DNA from: Bacillota bacterium
GTDB taxonomy: Bacteria > Bacillota_I > Bacilli_A > Acholeplasmatales > Acholeplasmataceae
DNA length: 22,347 nucleotides
Direction: 5' to 3'
Assembly (NCBI GenBank): GCA_027620815.1
Contig: JAQCDH010000008.1
Span: forward strand, 1-22,347
Shown: positions 1 to 6,852 of the stretch, piece by piece
Layout: each line of letters opens with the position of its first letter
How positions within the stretch are numbered: the first letter of the stretch is position 1
Translations under genes and position numbers: made by a program
Notes under the pieces: model-generated
Told to the model about the DNA's origin: nothing
Seen by the model: only the letters and a program-made list of their open reading frames with translations
Databases searched by the model: none

Positions 1-1286
1 GCCGTGGTGATTATTTAGGACACACCGTTCAAGTGATCCCTCATATTACGGATATGATTAAAGAAAAACTACATAAAATTGCAAAACATACACACGCAGA
101 TATCGTTATTACTGAAGTCGGTGGAACGGTTGGAGATATTGAATCCTTACCTTTTATTGAAGCCATTCGTCAATTTAGACGTGATATTGGTTACCATAAC
201 ACCTATTATTTACATACAACACTTATTCCTTATATCAAAGCTTCTGGTGAATATAAAACCAAACCAACTCAACACTCTTTAAAAGAATTAAGATCACTCG
301 GAATTCATGCAGATGGTGTTTTACTAAGAAGTGATGCACCACTTGAATCCGCTATTAAAGATAAGGTTGCATTACTCGGAGATATGAATAAAGATGCTGT
401 TTTTACATCACACGATGTCGAGATTTTATATGAAGTGATCTTAAATTACGAAAAACAAGGCATTACCAATCATATTTTAAAACATTTTGAACTTGATTCA
501 AGAAGTGTTGATGTCTCTGATTGGCAACAACTTATTACAAACATGCGCAACACAAAACAATCTTTAAATATTGCCATGGTTGGTAAATATGTGGGTCTTC
601 ACGATGCGTATTTTTCAATCATTGAAGCATTAGAACACGCAGGCTATCATCACCATACGCATGTTGAAATTACTTGGATAGATGCTGAAGATTTAGACCA
701 TATTGAAACCCAACTTAAAGATGTTGATGGTATATTAATTCCTGGTGGGTTTGGGGTACGTGCAACAGAAGGCAAAATTAAAGCCATCAAGTATGCAAGA
801 GAAAACAACATTCCTTTTTTAGGAATTTGTTTTGGAATGCAACTCGCAGTTGTAGAATATGCTAGACATGTTTTAAAATTAGAAGGTGCACATTCAACTG
901 AACTTGATCCAAATACGATTCATCCAGTCATCGACATACAACGTGGACGCGAAGAAGATGAAGCTTTAGGGGGAACTCTACGATTAGGTGCCTCAAAGTC
1001 ATATATTCAAAAAGATAGTAAAATGTTTCGTATTTATCAAGAAGAAGTGATCGAAGAAAGACATCGTCATCGCTATGAAGTCAATCCGAAGTATCATGAA
1101 GCGTTTAAAAACTCTGATATGGTTTTTTCTGCTTTTGATGAAACGAGAACACTTGTTGAAGCAGTAGAAATTACAAATCATCCTTTTTTTGTGGGTGTTC
1201 AATATCATCCAGAATTCTTGTCTCGACCACTGAAGCCAAGGCCCCTGTTTGAAGCATTTTTAAAAAGTATGATAACACCTAGATAA
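1..1286 (+). CDS. pyrG: CTP synthase, 5'-truncated by window edge
   Basis: CTP synthase makes CTP from UTP, ATP and glutamine, the last step of pyrimidine nucleotide synthesis, in the cytoplasm. The reading frame is open from base 3 (RGDYLGHTVQVIPHITD, a hallmark of the synthetase domain), so the gene starts upstream of the window; 427 codons are visible of the usual ~535. The N-terminal amidoligase part contains TEVGGTVGDIES. The C-terminal class I glutamine amidotransferase has the oxyanion motif GGFGVRATEG, the nucleophile elbow GICFGMQ (Cys codon at 828-830) and the His/Glu pair in GVQYHPEF (His codon 1206-1208). No defect is seen. A GTG at 33 is internal and is not the start. The stop codon lies inside the terminator hairpin, so this is the last gene of its transcript. 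Confidence 0.98.
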   Translation, partial: RGDYLGHTVQVIPHITDMIKEKLHKIAKHTHADIVITEVGGTVGDIESLPFIEAIRQFRRDIGYHNTYYLHTTLIPYIKASGEYKTKPTQHSLKELRSLGIHADGVLLRSDAPLESAIKDKVALLGDMNKDAVFTSHDVEILYEVILNYEKQGITNHILKHFELDSRSVDVSDWQQLITNMRNTKQSLNIAMVGKYVGLHDAYFSIIEALEHAGYHHHTHVEITWIDAEDLDHIETQLKDVDGILIPGGFGVRATEGKIKAIKYARENNIPFLGICFGMQLAVVEYARHVLKLEGAHSTELDPNTIHPVIDIQRGREEDEALGGTLRLGASKSYIQKDSKMFRIYQEEVIEERHRHRYEVNPKYHEAFKNSDMVFSAFDETRTLVEAVEITNHPFFVGVQYHPEFLSRPLKPRPLFEAFLKSMITPR

Positions 1287-1303
1287 AAGGGTGTTTTCTT
1301 TTT
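1274..1303 (+). terminator. Intrinsic terminator of pyrG
   Basis: Stem AACACC (1274-1279) pairs with GGTGTT (1290-1295). A T-rich tract follows to 1303, interrupted once by C. The pyrG stop codon sits in the loop. Confidence 0.8.
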
Positions 1304-1325
1304 AGATGAATGTCTTTTTTCATCA

Positions 1326-1334
1326 TGATATAAT
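1326..1334 (+). promoter_or_regulatory. Extended -10 promoter for the 1341 unit
   Basis: TGATATAAT is a perfect extended -10 element (TATAAT at 1329-1334). No good -35 is seen. With a usual 6-nt discriminator, transcription would start at 1341, exactly the A of the ATG there, which implies a leaderless mRNA. Confidence 0.6.
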
Positions 1335-1340
1335 ACCTTT

Positions 1341-1463
1341 ATGAATAAGAAATTATATGTCACCTTACCTGTCCTTCTTTGTGTAGATGATGGGACATGT
1401 CATCATCCTGACGCGCGTCTTGAATCATCTTGTAAAATGTATCAGTTAAACATTATAAAATAA
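1341..1463 (+). CDS. Putative leaderless Cys/His-rich 40-aa microprotein (or structured small RNA)
   Basis: This is a 40-codon ORF (begins MNKKLYVTLP) with three Cys (14, 20, 31) and two adjacent His (21, 22), the sort of residues that could bind a metal. No family is recognised. It has its own extended -10 promoter ending 6 bases before the ATG, no Shine-Dalgarno site, and a strong terminator whose stem contains the stop codon, so it is a complete transcription unit of about 140 nt. The interior also carries RNA-like structure: arms GATGATG (1386-1392) and CATCATC (1401-1407), and the palindrome GACGCGCGTC (1410-1419), unusually GC-rich for this genome. The transcript may therefore be a small regulatory RNA rather than, or as well as, an mRNA. 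The transcription unit is well supported; translation is inference. Confidence 0.45.
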   Translation: MNKKLYVTLPVLLCVDDGTCHHPDARLESSCKMYQLNIIK

Positions 1464-1482
1464 GGGAAACCTTATTTTTTTT
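1457..1482 (+). terminator. Strong intrinsic terminator of the 1341 unit
   Basis: AATAAGG (1459-1465), GAAA tetraloop (1466-1469) and CCTTATT (1470-1476) form a stem, extendable by A-T pairs to 1457/1478, that runs into a T tract ending at 1482. The TAA stop of the small ORF (1461-1463) is in the 5' arm. Confidence 0.85.
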
Positions 1483-1491
1483 ATAGTTTAT

Positions 1492-1512
1492 TGATACAAT
1501 AGAAGTAAGGGG
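1492..1512 (+). promoter_or_regulatory. Promoter and RBS for the DUF2779 gene
   Basis: Extended -10 TGATACAAT (1492-1500) is followed by the ribosome site AAGGGG (1507-1512), 6 nt before ATG 1519. The site lies close to the expected transcription start, so the leader is very short. Confidence 0.6.
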
Positions 1513-1518
1513 TATCTT

Positions 1519-3384
1519 ATGAATATTTCAAAAACAACATTTAAAGCACTCAACAGGTGTGGTAGATATGCTGGACTTGCTGAAGTTGCTAAAGAAGAGG
1601 GTAATGCAGTTGTTGCATTCACTAAAGAGGCAAGTTTAGAAGACCTCATGACGTTTGAAACACATCAGAAACTAGAAGATTTACTTACTGATATGCACGA
1701 TAATGATCGTGAAGATGTTTTTGAACGTTTTCATAACAAAGAATTACCACTCATGATGGAAGATTTTAAAAAAATAGAAACGCTTGCTGCTAGAAAAATC
1801 AAACATATGTTTGGTGGAGAGATCATTTTTTCTGAAGACACGTTTAAACAAAAACGTTTCGAATACGCCTTAGAACATGATTCTCTTTTTAGTTTCTTAG
1901 ATATTTATCAAGAAGATGATGATCATATTAGAATCATCGAGGTCAAAGCCACGACATCAAAAAAATTTGATGATGCATGTTTTTATTTCAAGCGTGGCAA
2001 AGATAAAAACCACATGTTTGAGCGACATGGAGAGATTTATTACCCCTATCATATCAATCATCAAGAAGTTTCAAAAAACTATTTAGAAAAATATCAAACC
2101 ATGCTTGATAAAGACCATAAAATCGGTGAATATCTTTATGATATTGCGTATCAAAGATATATTATTGATCACGCACTTAAAACCAATAAAAAAGTATCAT
2201 ATTTTTTAGCAGTCTTAGATCATTCATATATTTTTGATGGGCGTTATGACGATGAACATCATCCTGTTTATACCGATGACATCATCAAACTTGTTGATGT
2301 GACTGAAGTCACGAAAGAAATGATGCCAAAATTAGCATATGATGTTTCAGCGGTTTTAAAGAGAGTCGATCTATTAAGTGTAGAAAAAGTCAATGTTGGT
2401 AAACATTGTTTTTATCACAAAGATAAAGAATGTCCTTTTGTTCCAATATGTTTTAAAGATGTTCCTAAAGAAGATAGTATCTTGACATATTTAGATAGAC
2501 ATCACGGTTATGTTTATGAGAAAAAAGGTGAAAAACAAGATATTTGGGAACTTTTAAATGATGGTCGTGTTCATGCACTTGACTTAGAAGATGAATTATT
2601 AAATCCTAATCATTATGATTCACCCAGTCGAATCATAAAAAATAGTATTCAAAAAGAAACGGTTCAATATTATATGGATCAAAAAGAAGAAAAACCTTAT
2701 CTCAATAGAAAAAACATCAAAGAAATTTTAGAGACATTTAAGTATCCAGTGTATCATTTAGATTTTGAATCATTTCCAGCACCACTACCTAGATTTAAAG
2801 GTGAAATTCCTTACATGCAATCCTTGTTTCAATACTCATTACATATCGAACGTGAACCAGGAGTTTGCGACCAACATGAAGACCATGTAGGATTTCTAGC
2901 AAAAAATCATCAAGATCAACGACGTGCACTCGTGGAATCGATGTTATATGATATTAAAGAAGATGATGGCACCATCATTGTGTGGAATGATTCTTTTGAA
3001 AAAACAAGAATCAAAGAGCTTGCTGTCTTATTTCCTGAATATCAAGAAAGACTCCTGGATATCCATGATCGTATTTATGATTTGATGAAAGTTGTCAAAG
3101 GGGATAAAGAAATTCAAGGGGAGTCGATGATGAATTACTATCATAGAAAAATGCAAGGGTCTTTCTCAATTAAAAAAGTATTACCACTTTTCAGTCGCCT
3201 TAATCACCAAGATTTAGACGTGAAACATGGCGGAGAAGCAATGGAAGTATATGCTAATTTTCCTAATTATGACAAAAAAACGTTTGAACAAAAATATGAA
3301 GCTCTCATTGAATATTGTAAACTTGATACCTATGCGATGGTTGAAATATTAGATGGTCTAAGAAAGTTAAGCGAAAAAGTATAA
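1519..3384 (+). CDS. Cas4/RecB-like Fe-S nuclease fused to DUF2779 DEDDy-type exonuclease domain
   Basis: A 621-aa protein of the DUF2779 type. The N-terminal half resembles Cas4/AddB-like PD-(D/E)XK nucleases. It has an early Cys in the NRCGRYAGL context (C14), a candidate active site with D128 and E141-V-K143, and a Cys triad C297, C305, C311 ending in CPFVPIC. Together with C14 this matches the usual four-Cys Fe-S cluster layout. The C-terminal half (about 410-615) carries an RNase H-fold exonuclease pattern: LDFES (D415, E417), VWNDSFEKTRI (N490, D491) and YCKLD (Y599, D603), as in DEDDy exonucleases. The likely role is DNA or RNA end processing or repair; the substrate is unknown. It stands alone with no cas or addA neighbours, so a CRISPR role is not supported. 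Family recognition is good; catalytic assignment is inference from motifs. Confidence 0.8.
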   Translation: MNISKTTFKALNRCGRYAGLAEVAKEEGNAVVAFTKEASLEDLMTFETHQKLEDLLTDMHDNDREDVFERFHNKELPLMMEDFKKIETLAARKIKHMFGGEIIFSEDTFKQKRFEYALEHDSLFSFLDIYQEDDDHIRIIEVKATTSKKFDDACFYFKRGKDKNHMFERHGEIYYPYHINHQEVSKNYLEKYQTMLDKDHKIGEYLYDIAYQRYIIDHALKTNKKVSYFLAVLDHSYIFDGRYDDEHHPVYTDDIIKLVDVTEVTKEMMPKLAYDVSAVLKRVDLLSVEKVNVGKHCFYHKDKECPFVPICFKDVPKEDSILTYLDRHHGYVYEKKGEKQDIWELLNDGRVHALDLEDELLNPNHYDSPSRIIKNSIQKETVQYYMDQKEEKPYLNRKNIKEILETFKYPVYHLDFESFPAPLPRFKGEIPYMQSLFQYSLHIEREPGVCDQHEDHVGFLAKNHQDQRRALVESMLYDIKEDDGTIIVWNDSFEKTRIKELAVLFPEYQERLLDIHDRIYDLMKVVKGDKEIQGESMMNYYHRKMQGSFSIKKVLPLFSRLNHQDLDVKHGGEAMEVYANFPNYDKKTFEQKYEALIEYCKLDTYAMVEILDGLRKLSEKV

Positions 3385-3387
3385 CTA

Positions 3388-3396
3388 TGGTATAAT
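3388..3396 (+). promoter_or_regulatory. Extended -10 promoter for DEAD-box helicase
   Basis: TGGTATAAT, 4 nt after the preceding stop codon. The predicted start near 3403 gives a leader of about 79 nt, long for this window. Confidence 0.65.
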
Positions 3397-3402
3397 AACT
3401 AA

Positions 3403-3467
3403 GTTGTAAAAAATAAAATAAGAATCGTGCGTATAAAATAACATAGACATGCAGGGTTTTTAGCAAC
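3403..3467 (+). promoter_or_regulatory. Possible structured 5' leader of the helicase mRNA
   Basis: GTTGTAAAAA at the predicted 5' end (3403-3412) can pair with TTTTTAGCAAC (3457-3467) with one bulged base. This closes the leader into a loop just before the ribosome site AAAGGAG (3471-3477). It could tune translation, for example with temperature, but the stem is mostly A-T and may be chance. Confidence 0.3.
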
Positions 3468-3481
3468 ATCAAAGGAGATTT

Positions 3482-4687
3482 ATGTTATTTTCATCATTAC
3501 CACTGATTCAACCGATTTTAAGGGCTGTCGATAAAAAAGGATACACGACACCTTCCCCGATTCAAGAAGCAGCAATACCTATCATTGTAGAAGGTAAAAA
3601 TGTATTAGGACGTGCCGAAACAGGTACTGGTAAAACAGCAGCATTTTCACTTCCAATCATTCAACATTTGAATGAATTAGGAAACAAAAGACATCCAAGT
3701 GCATTAATTCTCGCACCAACAAGAGAACTAGTTGAGCAAATTAAAGATTCATTTTTAAGTTATGGATCATTTACCAATTTAAGAGTACTCGCGGTTTATG
3801 GCGGGATCTCTGATCGTCCTCAAAAACAAAAACTTGCCAAAGGTGTCGACATTTTAGTTGCTACACCTGGTCGACTACTTGATCTTATTAATCAAAAAGC
3901 ATTGATGCTTAAATTTATTACGCATTTTGTCATTGATGAAGCTGATCGTATGTTTGATATGGGATTTATTTTAGATGTGACTAAAATTATGAACATGTTA
4001 CCCAAAGAAAAACAAACGATGATGTTTTCAGCAACGCTTGACCGTGAGGTTATGAATTTAGCAGATGAACACATTGGAGAATATGAAGTCATTGATGTTG
4101 CTACAGAAAAAGTTGAACTCAATCATATTACACAACAATTATTTTATGTTTCTAAGCGCAATAAAATTCAATTATTAAAAGATCAAATTAAAAATGGACC
4201 TGCTGTTCAAACATTGATTTTCACTCGTACAAAGCATGGTGCAGATCAACTCGCAACGATTTTATTAGATATGAAACTAAAAATTGCTGTCATTCATGGT
4301 AATAAATCACAACAACAACGTCTTAAAGCGCTTCAGGGATTTAAAGCGAACCGATTTGAGTTTTTAATAGCAACTGATGTTGCAGCAAGAGGACTTGATA
4401 TTCCTGCTTTACCTAGAATTATTAACTATGATGTGCCAGAACAAGCAGATGCATATATTCATAGAATGGGTCGCACAGGACGTGCTGGATTAACTGGTGA
4501 TGTGTATACCTATTGTTCAAAAGAAGAAAGATTGTTGTTAAAACCAATCTTTAAAGAACTTGAAACGCCACTTGTTTCTACATCCCATGCTTATGAAGAA
4601 ATTGTTGAAGTAAAAAAACAACAATCACGACCTTTTGCAAAAAAACAAGGTGGTTACAAAAGTCGTTTATCAGGTAGAAAAAGATAA
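3482..4687 (+). CDS. DEAD-box ATP-dependent RNA helicase (RhlE/CshA-like)
   Basis: This cytoplasmic RNA helicase of 401 aa should unwind RNA duplexes in ribosome assembly and mRNA turnover. All core motifs are intact: Q motif GYTTPSPIQ (20-28), Walker A AETGTGKT (45-52), PTREL (Ia), TPGR (Ib), DEAD (152-155), SAT (183-185), LIFTRT (IV), ATDVAARGLD (V) and HRMGRTGR (326-333). The region after motif III (LFYVSKRNKIQLL) is of the RhlE-like kind. The C-terminus is a short basic tail (KKQGGYKSRLSGRKR), likely an RNA-binding extension. ATG 3482 has an AAAGGAG site 4 nt upstream. It is monocistronic, with its own promoter and terminator. The choice between CshA, CshB and RhlE cannot be made from motifs alone. 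Confidence 0.95.
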   Translation: MLFSSLPLIQPILRAVDKKGYTTPSPIQEAAIPIIVEGKNVLGRAETGTGKTAAFSLPIIQHLNELGNKRHPSALILAPTRELVEQIKDSFLSYGSFTNLRVLAVYGGISDRPQKQKLAKGVDILVATPGRLLDLINQKALMLKFITHFVIDEADRMFDMGFILDVTKIMNMLPKEKQTMMFSATLDREVMNLADEHIGEYEVIDVATEKVELNHITQQLFYVSKRNKIQLLKDQIKNGPAVQTLIFTRTKHGADQLATILLDMKLKIAVIHGNKSQQQRLKALQGFKANRFEFLIATDVAARGLDIPALPRIINYDVPEQADAYIHRMGRTGRAGLTGDVYTYCSKEERLLLKPIFKELETPLVSTSHAYEEIVEVKKQQSRPFAKKQGGYKSRLSGRKR

Positions 4688-4718
4688 TTTCTTTTTATAA
4701 ACATTTCATATAACAATT

Positions 4719-4743
4719 AAATGACGCCTCACGTCATTTTTTT
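4719..4743 (+). terminator. Intrinsic terminator of DEAD-box helicase
   Basis: AAATGACG (4719-4726), loop CCTCA, CGTCATTT (4732-4739), T run to 4743. Confidence 0.9.
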
Positions 4744-4744
4744 A

Positions 4745-4766
4745 TGATACAATCTAGTCAAAGAGG
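4745..4766 (+). promoter_or_regulatory. Promoter and RBS for the GDPD gene
   Basis: Extended -10 TGATACAAT (4745-4753) directly follows the helicase terminator. The ribosome site AGAGG (4762-4766) is 5 nt before ATG 4772. An ATG at 4768 is in another frame and ends after five codons. Confidence 0.6.
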
Positions 4767-4771
4767 AATGA

Positions 4772-5731
4772 ATGAAAAAGATTAAAAGAAGATATATCGT
4801 TTTATCATGGATTGGCCTTATTATTTTATTTTTAGCTTTTGGACCCAAACAACAATTTGATAGAGTAAATCCATTTACTGCTGAAGACGGTAAAACACTT
4901 GTAATGGCGCATGCCGGTGGGAAAGGCGTCTATCCAGATAATACAATGAAAGCCTATCAGTACGCGTTTGATCTTGGTGTAGATGTACTAGAAATGGACT
5001 TACAAATGACATCAGACGGGATTTTAGTTTTATCTCATGGTGAAAATGTCACAGGGAATACAAGACAACATTCAAATTGTGAGACATTTATTTGGAAAGA
5101 AACATATCAATATTTATATGACAGTTGTAATTTTGCATACACCTATCAAGAGTCTGATGGGACCTATTTATATCGTGATTTATCGCAAGAAGATGTACAC
5201 ACTCAAAAAGTATATCTTCCTACACTAGAAGAAGTTTTTCAAACGTTTGGTAAAAACACGTTATATAACATTGAAATTAAAGCCGATAGTGATGCACCTA
5301 GAAATCAAGTTGCAGATGCTTTATATACGTTAATGGAACGTTATGATGTCATTAATCATGTCTTAGTAGCGACAGCGTTTGATGATATCAGTGCGTATCT
5401 TTTAAATACATATCCTGATTTATTCACATCAACGTCTTTAGGTGCTGCACGTACATGGATTATTGGAATGTATACTATGACATCTATCACACTTGGTAGA
5501 CCACCTTATGCAGCCATTCAAGTACCGACAAGTTATGGATTTCCAGTGATAGAAACATTACAATTGGATACACGTTATTTAATTGGTGCAACTCAAAGGC
5601 ATAATATGGCAATGCATTACTGGACAGTCAATGATGAGGCAACGATGAGACTACTTATAAGTAGAGGTGCTGATGGTATTATTACAGATTATCCTGAATT
5701 AATGATGACAATCCTTCAAGAAGAGGCATAA
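4772..5731 (+). CDS. Membrane-anchored glycerophosphodiester phosphodiesterase family protein
   Basis: GDPD enzymes split glycerophosphodiesters from phospholipid breakdown into an alcohol and glycerol-3-phosphate. This 319-aa protein has a basic N-terminus and one TM segment (about 8-24), which would place the TIM-barrel domain outside the membrane. Family signatures are AHAGG...YPDNT (H47), LEMDLQMTSDG (E74, D76), LSHGEN (H89), NIEIKAD (E168, K170) and RGADGIITDYPELM at the C-terminus. One residue is odd: the catalytic His is normally followed by Arg (HRG), but here it is Ala (H47-A48). Activity or substrate may therefore differ. Two Cys (103, 119) in the outer domain could form a disulfide. 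The gene is alone between its own promoter and terminator. Confidence 0.88.
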   Translation: MKKIKRRYIVLSWIGLIILFLAFGPKQQFDRVNPFTAEDGKTLVMAHAGGKGVYPDNTMKAYQYAFDLGVDVLEMDLQMTSDGILVLSHGENVTGNTRQHSNCETFIWKETYQYLYDSCNFAYTYQESDGTYLYRDLSQEDVHTQKVYLPTLEEVFQTFGKNTLYNIEIKADSDAPRNQVADALYTLMERYDVINHVLVATAFDDISAYLLNTYPDLFTSTSLGAARTWIIGMYTMTSITLGRPPYAAIQVPTSYGFPVIETLQLDTRYLIGATQRHNMAMHYWTVNDEATMRLLISRGADGIITDYPELMMTILQEEA

Positions 5732-5744
5732 TGCCTCTTTTTTT
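5721..5744 (+). terminator. Intrinsic terminator of GDPD gene
   Basis: AAGAGGCA (5721-5728) and TGCCTCTT (5732-5739) flank the stop codon TAA, which forms the loop; the T run goes to 5744. The same 8-bp arms recur in the terminator at 17457. Confidence 0.92.
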
Positions 5745-5745
5745 A

Positions 5746-5765
5746 TGCTATAATTATAAATGGAG
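5746..5765 (+). promoter_or_regulatory. Promoter and RBS of the chr-CBS-tsaC operon
   Basis: Extended -10 TGCTATAAT (5746-5754). The ribosome site GGAG (5762-5765) is 5 nt before ATG 5771. The predicted leader is only about 10 nt. Confidence 0.65.
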
Positions 5766-5770
5766 AAAAC

Positions 5771-6322
5771 ATGACATATAAACAATTATTTTTACAATTT
5801 TTTAAATTTGGTTTATTCACTTTCGGTGGTGGATATGCAATGATTCCAATGATGAGTCGTGTTTTTGTTTATGAACAAAAACTCATTGATGAACATACAA
5901 TGACCGATTATATCGCAATTTCTCAAATTGCACCTGGAATGATTGCAATTAATATGGCCAATGTCATAGGAAGACACTTAAAAGGTAAAAGAGGAAGTTT
6001 TATTGCTGTAAGTGGTGTTGCATTACCTTCTTTTTTAATTATTTCAGTTATTGCTGCATTCATTCCAAATATACTTGATATACCAATTGTTTTAAAAGCA
6101 GTTCAAGGGATTGTGATTGCGGTGATTGTCTTATTATCGATTACTGTGATGAACTTACTTAAATATTTAAAAAAATACTGGTATTTATTAACTTATGCAT
6201 TCATGATTTCTATGGTTGTCTTTTTCTTTCAAGTACCGATTGTTGTTGTGATACTTTCTGCCATTTTATTTGGAAGCATTCATGCATGGATACTTTCTAA
6301 AAAAGAGGTGCCACATGCTTGA
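5771..6322 (+). CDS. Chromate transporter (CHR) family, first half protein
   Basis: A 183-aa integral membrane protein of the short-chain CHR (ChrA) family. It begins with the family signature FGLFTFGGGYAMIPMM, followed by ISQIAPGMIAINMANVIG and hydrophobic segments near residues 75-100, 105-125 and 140-175. Short-chain CHR proteins come as adjacent pairs, each equal to half of the long ChrA, and are thought to act together. The partner here overlaps by 8 bp. The family is named for chromate export, but many members have unknown substrates and this context gives no sign of chromate. It is the first gene of a four-gene operon. Confidence 0.9.
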   Translation: MTYKQLFLQFFKFGLFTFGGGYAMIPMMSRVFVYEQKLIDEHTMTDYIAISQIAPGMIAINMANVIGRHLKGKRGSFIAVSGVALPSFLIISVIAAFIPNILDIPIVLKAVQGIVIAVIVLLSITVMNLLKYLKKYWYLLTYAFMISMVVFFFQVPIVVVILSAILFGSIHAWILSKKEVPHA

Positions 6323-6842
6323 ATTACTATTCATCTTTTTATATGTCGGTCTTTTAACTGTTGGTGGTGGAATTGTTGCAATTCCAATCATTCAACAAGA
6401 AGTGGTTTCTAGAGGATTCATCTCCTTGTCAGATTTCATCCTTATGATTGGTATCGCTGAATCCACACCAGGACCAATTGGAATTAATGTTGCAACATTT
6501 GTAGGTTATGATCAATTAGGAATTGTTGGTGCATTTATTACAACCACAGCATTCATCGTCCCCTCATTTTTTATTTTATTATTTAGCATTAATGCCATTA
6601 AAAAATATCGTCAACATCTATATGTCAATCAATGGTTTAAATATTTAAAAGCAGTGGTTGCAGGTCTTATTATGTATGCGACATTCACACTTATAGAAAT
6701 TGGATTTATAACAGAACAACAAACCGTTGAATCAAAATCCTTTATCGTTTTGGCAATCTTAATTGCAGTATCTATTGTCTTATATAAAAAGCCTTGGGCC
6801 ATTGTTCTTATCGGTGGGATTTTAGGCATATTAATTTATTGA
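6315..6842 (+). CDS. Chromate transporter (CHR) family, second half protein
   Basis: A 175-aa partner of the preceding protein, with the paralogous signatures VGLLTVGGGIVAIPIIQQEV and IAESTPGPIGINVATFVGY and further TM segments to the C-terminus. The ATG at 6315 is preferred over an in-frame ATG at 6270. The site AGAGG (6304-6308) is properly spaced for it, the N-terminus then lines up with that of the first half protein, and only 8 bp overlap with that gene remain. The two halves probably form a heterodimeric anion transporter. It ends with TGA. Confidence 0.9.
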   Translation: MLELLFIFLYVGLLTVGGGIVAIPIIQQEVVSRGFISLSDFILMIGIAESTPGPIGINVATFVGYDQLGIVGAFITTTAFIVPSFFILLFSINAIKKYRQHLYVNQWFKYLKAVVAGLIMYATFTLIEIGFITEQQTVESKSFIVLAILIAVSIVLYKKPWAIVLIGGILGILIY

Positions 6843-6852
6843 GGATGCTCTG

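Noticed and set aside
1519..3384. CRISPR-associated Cas4 locus
   Set aside because: No repeat-spacer array and no other cas genes are in the window; only the nuclease fold is shared.
6270..6314. Longer start for the second CHR half gene
   Set aside because: It would deepen the overlap with the first gene and add a charged stretch before the conserved N-terminus; ATG 6315 has AGAGG.
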